DNA of 6,152 bases from an uncultured Rhodospirillaceae bacterium (lineage in GTDB: Bacteria > Pseudomonadota > Alphaproteobacteria > Azospirillales > Azospirillaceae). The position numbers and the translations under genes are program-made. This document shows positions 4,010 through 6,152 of the stretch, one piece after another. Location: assembly GCA_937927415.1 (NCBI GenBank), contig CALBDS010000049.1, positions 1-6,152 of the forward strand. The letters run 5' to 3'. The notes under the pieces were generated by a model. The model saw nothing but the letters and a program-made list of their open reading frames with translations. It did not search any database and had not been told where the DNA came from. Positions within the stretch are counted from its first letter, which is position 1; each line of letters starts with the position of its first letter.

Positions 4010-6152
4010 GGGGTGTCTCCTTCATGAAGCGTCTCCAGGGTGTCGGCGGCCTCGTCCAGGCCGTTGCGGCTCAGCCATTCGGCGGCGAAGCGTTGCGGCC
4101 CGACCTCGGTCCTCAGTTCGAAGGCCCGGCGCTTGTGGGCCGCCCCGCCGCAGCCGCACACGGCGAGCGCCACCGGGTCGAGGGTGAGCTGGCCGAGCCG
4201 GCTGCCCTCGGGGGTCTTGAAGAAGAGGTCGCGGCGCGGCATGGCGCGGGCGACCTGGCCGGCCTGGGTGGCGTTCAGCCCCCAGTCGCGCAGGATGGAA
4301 CGCTTGGCGGCGTTGGGGTCGGCGAGCAGCACCAGGACCTGGATGGTCTTCAGCATCGCCGCGATGGCCGAGCCCTCGATGTCGTCGAGCTGGTGGGTGG
4401 CGAGCACGAGCGCGACGTTCTTCTTCGGTCCGCGCCGGCGCAGCTCGTCCAGCTCGGCCGGCTGGTGCTTCAGCGCCTTGAACGCCTCGTCCACCAGGAA
4501 CAGGGTCGGCCGGCCGTCCTCGAACAGCCGGTAGAAGCGGCGGAACAGCGCCTTGATCACCGGGGCGGCGCCGGGGCCGCGGTCGATCAGCGCGCCGATG
4601 TCCACCGTGGTCCAGGCGGAGCCGAGGAAGCGGTCCTCCGCCGCATCGACGAGATCGCCATAGGGACCGCCGCGGCAGTAGGGCTCCAGCGCGATGCGGA
4701 TGATGTTGTCCTGCACCAGATGGGCGAGGTGCGACAGCGTGCGCTCGGGCGGCGGCGAGACAGCCAGCAGGTGCAGCGCCGCGTCCACCGCGTCGCCGGC
4801 CTCGGCGGCCGACAGGTTGCCCGGCACCAGTACGCCCTGGAGGCGCAGCAGGTCCATGACGAAGCCGTGGCTCCAGGCGAAGCCGTTGGGGGTGTCGACG
4901 TCGGCCAGCGGCTGCAAGGCGAGGTCGTTGAGCGCGCCGTCGCCGGAACCCATGGACAGGAACTCGCCGCCGGCTGTCCAGGTCGCCACCAGCGACGTGC
5001 TCTCCGTGGCGTCCACATCGATCCACACCACGCGGGCACTGGGCGCGCGGGCAAGGAACTGGTGGCCCATGAAGGCCAGCACGGTGGACTTGCCGGTGCG
5101 CGGTGGGCCGATCACCAGCGCCGCCCCATCCTGCCCCTGGTGGATGTCGAGCATCAGAGGCGTGCCGCCCTCGGCTTCCACCTGCATCAGCGGATCGCAC
5201 TTGAGGTGCGGGTTGCGCTCCGGCCCGCCCCAGGCCGACGACAGGATGAGGAAGTCGGCGAGCTGGACCTGGGTCAGCGGCACCTTGCGGGGATTCGGGC
5301 GGACATGGCCGGGCAGCGTGCCGTACCACGCGCGCTCGGCGCCCCAGGTCTCCTCGATGACGGTGAAGCCCAGCGTGCGCAACGCCTTGACCAGCTCGTC
5401 GCGGCGTTCCTCCACCTCCTCGACGGACCGGCCCCACAGCACGGCGGTGGGGGTCATCCAGCCCGAACTGGTGCCGGCCTGCTCGGCCTCCAGCCGGGCG
5501 GCTTCGGCCTCCAGCGCCTCCATGACGCCAACCGGGTCGTGGCGCAGGGCGGCGTAACCACCGACGGCACGCAGCAGCACGGAGCGCCAGTCGTAGGAGG
5601 TGTCGTCGTGCTTGCGCCACAGGGCGGCGAAGACGCCGCGCGCCTGCACGTGGTCCATCGCCTCGAAGCGCACCGACCAGCGGAACTCGAAGGGCAGTTT
5701 GTCCAGCACGTTGAGCAGGCCGGGGTGGCTGACCTTGGGGTAGCCGCCGATGCCGATCATGCGGACCGGCCATTCGGCCCCGCCATTGCTCCAGGCCGGG
5801 AAGGAGCCGGGCTTGAAGCCGACGTCCACGAGGTTGGCCTTGATCGGGAAGCCGGGGATGTCGGGGGCGGTGACGTGGCGCTGGTAGAGGGGCGAGACGC
5901 AGTTGTGCAGCAGGGTCTGCACGCCGTCGTCGTCCAGCATGCGCGCCCAGCCCACCGCGCGGCCGAGCAGGGACGCGAACTGGAGCACCAGTTGCCGGAA
6001 GGGCTCGACGTGGTCGCGCATCACGTCCGGCCTGGCGCGCTCGGGCGGGTTGCGGGTGAACCAGGACGCCACCGTGCGGGTGGCCGGCCGGGACGGTGTG
6101 TAGGTGATCGCCACGAAGGTGCGGGTGCGCAGTTGGCACCCGGTCGCGTCCA
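4006..6152 (-). CDS. trbE: TrbE, VirB4-family conjugation ATPase (N-terminus cut by window edge)
   Basis: VirB4/TrbE ATPases sit at the cytoplasmic face of the inner membrane and power assembly of the channel and pilus and substrate transfer. The frame is open to base 6152. In-frame residues DATGCQLRTRTF precede the GTG at 6114, and together with AITYTPS they match the family's N-terminal strand, so that GTG is internal and roughly 100 residues are missing. Numbering from the GTG: N-terminal TrbE domain about 35-300, including LLHNCVSP (68-75) and GPERNPHLK (297-305); Walker A GPPRTGKST (336-344, bases 5083-5109); a P-loop-following segment WIDVDATEST (364-373); Walker B LFLVDEA (538-544, bases 4483-4503); ATHQLDDIEGS (572-582); and the C-terminal family pattern LTLDPVALAV...AAEWL (643-681). 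The closest resemblance I recall is RP4-type TrbE. The stop overlaps the trbJ start as ATGA. Oddity: CGCG at 653-656, where relatives usually have small uncharged residues. Confidence 0.95.
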   Translation of the reverse strand, partial: DATGCQLRTRTFVAITYTPSRPATRTVASWFTRNPPERARPDVMRDHVEPFRQLVLQFASLLGRAVGWARMLDDDGVQTLLHNCVSPLYQRHVTAPDIPGFPIKANLVDVGFKPGSFPAWSNGGAEWPVRMIGIGGYPKVSHPGLLNVLDKLPFEFRWSVRFEAMDHVQARGVFAALWRKHDDTSYDWRSVLLRAVGGYAALRHDPVGVMEALEAEAARLEAEQAGTSSGWMTPTAVLWGRSVEEVEERRDELVKALRTLGFTVIEETWGAERAWYGTLPGHVRPNPRKVPLTQVQLADFLILSSAWGGPERNPHLKCDPLMQVEAEGGTPLMLDIHQGQDGAALVIGPPRTGKSTVLAFMGHQFLARAPSARVVWIDVDATESTSLVATWTAGGEFLSMGSGDGALNDLALQPLADVDTPNGFAWSHGFVMDLLRLQGVLVPGNLSAAEAGDAVDAALHLLAVSPPPERTLSHLAHLVQDNIIRIALEPYCRGGPYGDLVDAAEDRFLGSAWTTVDIGALIDRGPGAAPVIKALFRRFYRLFEDGRPTLFLVDEAFKALKHQPAELDELRRRGPKKNVALVLATHQLDDIEGSAIAAMLKTIQVLVLLADPNAAKRSILRDWGLNATQAGQVARAMPRRDLFFKTPEGSRLGQLTLDPVALAVCGCGGAAHKRRAFELRTEVGPQRFAAEWLSRNGLDEAADTLETLHEGDTP
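4017..4022 (-). promoter_or_regulatory. Ribosome binding site of trbJ
   Basis: Reads AAGGAG on the minus strand, 7 bases before the ATG at 4009 and inside the last codons of trbE. It fixes the trbJ start and, with the ATGA overlap, points to coupled translation of trbE and trbJ. Confidence 0.75.

Noticed and set aside
2907..4025. A 372-codon frame that fuses sequence across trbJ to the small membrane gene
   Set aside because: Only its last 64 codons look like protein; the rest is the Arg/Gly/Pro-rich out-of-frame reading of trbJ. The ribosome binding site at 3108-3113 supports starting at 3101.
4006..6114. trbE starting at the GTG at 6114
   Set aside because: The frame continues open to the window edge, and the upstream residues (RTRTF) complete a strand conserved in TrbE/VirB4. 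The family also has about 100 more N-terminal residues.
4022..6139. A 705-codon minus-strand open frame overlapping almost all of trbE
   Set aside because: It is the adjacent reading frame of trbE. The translation is a run of Arg, Gly, Pro and Ala with no domain, as expected for out-of-frame high-GC coding DNA, whereas the trbE frame has Walker motifs and family signatures.
1..6152. Possible cargo, defence system, CRISPR array, tRNA or insertion sequence
   Set aside because: All of the window apart from 8 bases between genes is accounted for by six trb-type genes. No spaced direct repeats, tRNA-like folds or transposase motifs were seen.

Overview
This window is one continuous block of minus-strand genes from a conjugative type IV secretion system (mating-pair formation, Mpf) of the TrbE-J-L-F-G type. 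That is the same order as the trb operon of IncP plasmid RP4 and the Ti plasmids. Reading in the direction of transcription (right to left) it holds: trbE (VirB4 ATPase, N-terminus cut by the right edge), trbJ (VirB5-like secreted protein), a 64-residue single-pass membrane protein of unknown function in the position usually held by trbK, trbL (VirB6-like polytopic inner-membrane protein), trbF (VirB8-like) and trbG (VirB9-like, C-terminus cut by the left edge).

The base composition is very GC-rich (roughly 70% by eye), with strong G/C preference at third codon positions. This is why long spurious frames cover almost every gene on both strands. Composition and the Trb-type system suggest a high-GC proteobacterium, plausibly an alphaproteobacterium such as a Rhodospirillales/Azospirillum-type organism or one of its plasmids or integrative elements. 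That is inference; nothing here fixes the species or tells plasmid from chromosome.

Packing is extreme. trbE/trbJ, trbL/trbF and trbF/trbG each share the 4-base ATGA stop/start overlap. The small gene sits 2 bases after trbJ, and trbL starts 6 bases after the small gene. There is no intergenic space for a promoter, terminator or RNA gene, so all six genes are probably one translationally coupled transcript driven from beyond the right edge. By analogy with known trb operons, trbB/trbC/trbD would be expected to the right and trbI (possibly trbH) to the left.

The proteins would work together as follows. TrbE powers assembly and substrate transfer at the inner membrane. TrbL and TrbF form the inner-membrane channel and scaffold. 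TrbG is the periplasmic/outer-membrane core subunit, here with a lipoprotein signal. TrbJ is exported and probably helps with the pilus or channel. No relaxase, coupling protein, origin of transfer, insertion sequence, CRISPR array or cargo gene is visible.

The system itself is a recognisable family rather than a new one. The less usual parts are a DUF3072-like 'Q..L..L / L...AS.LI' motif on the TrbL tail, a regular glycine zipper in TrbJ, the unrecognised small membrane protein, and a cysteine-rich lipoprotein-type TrbG.
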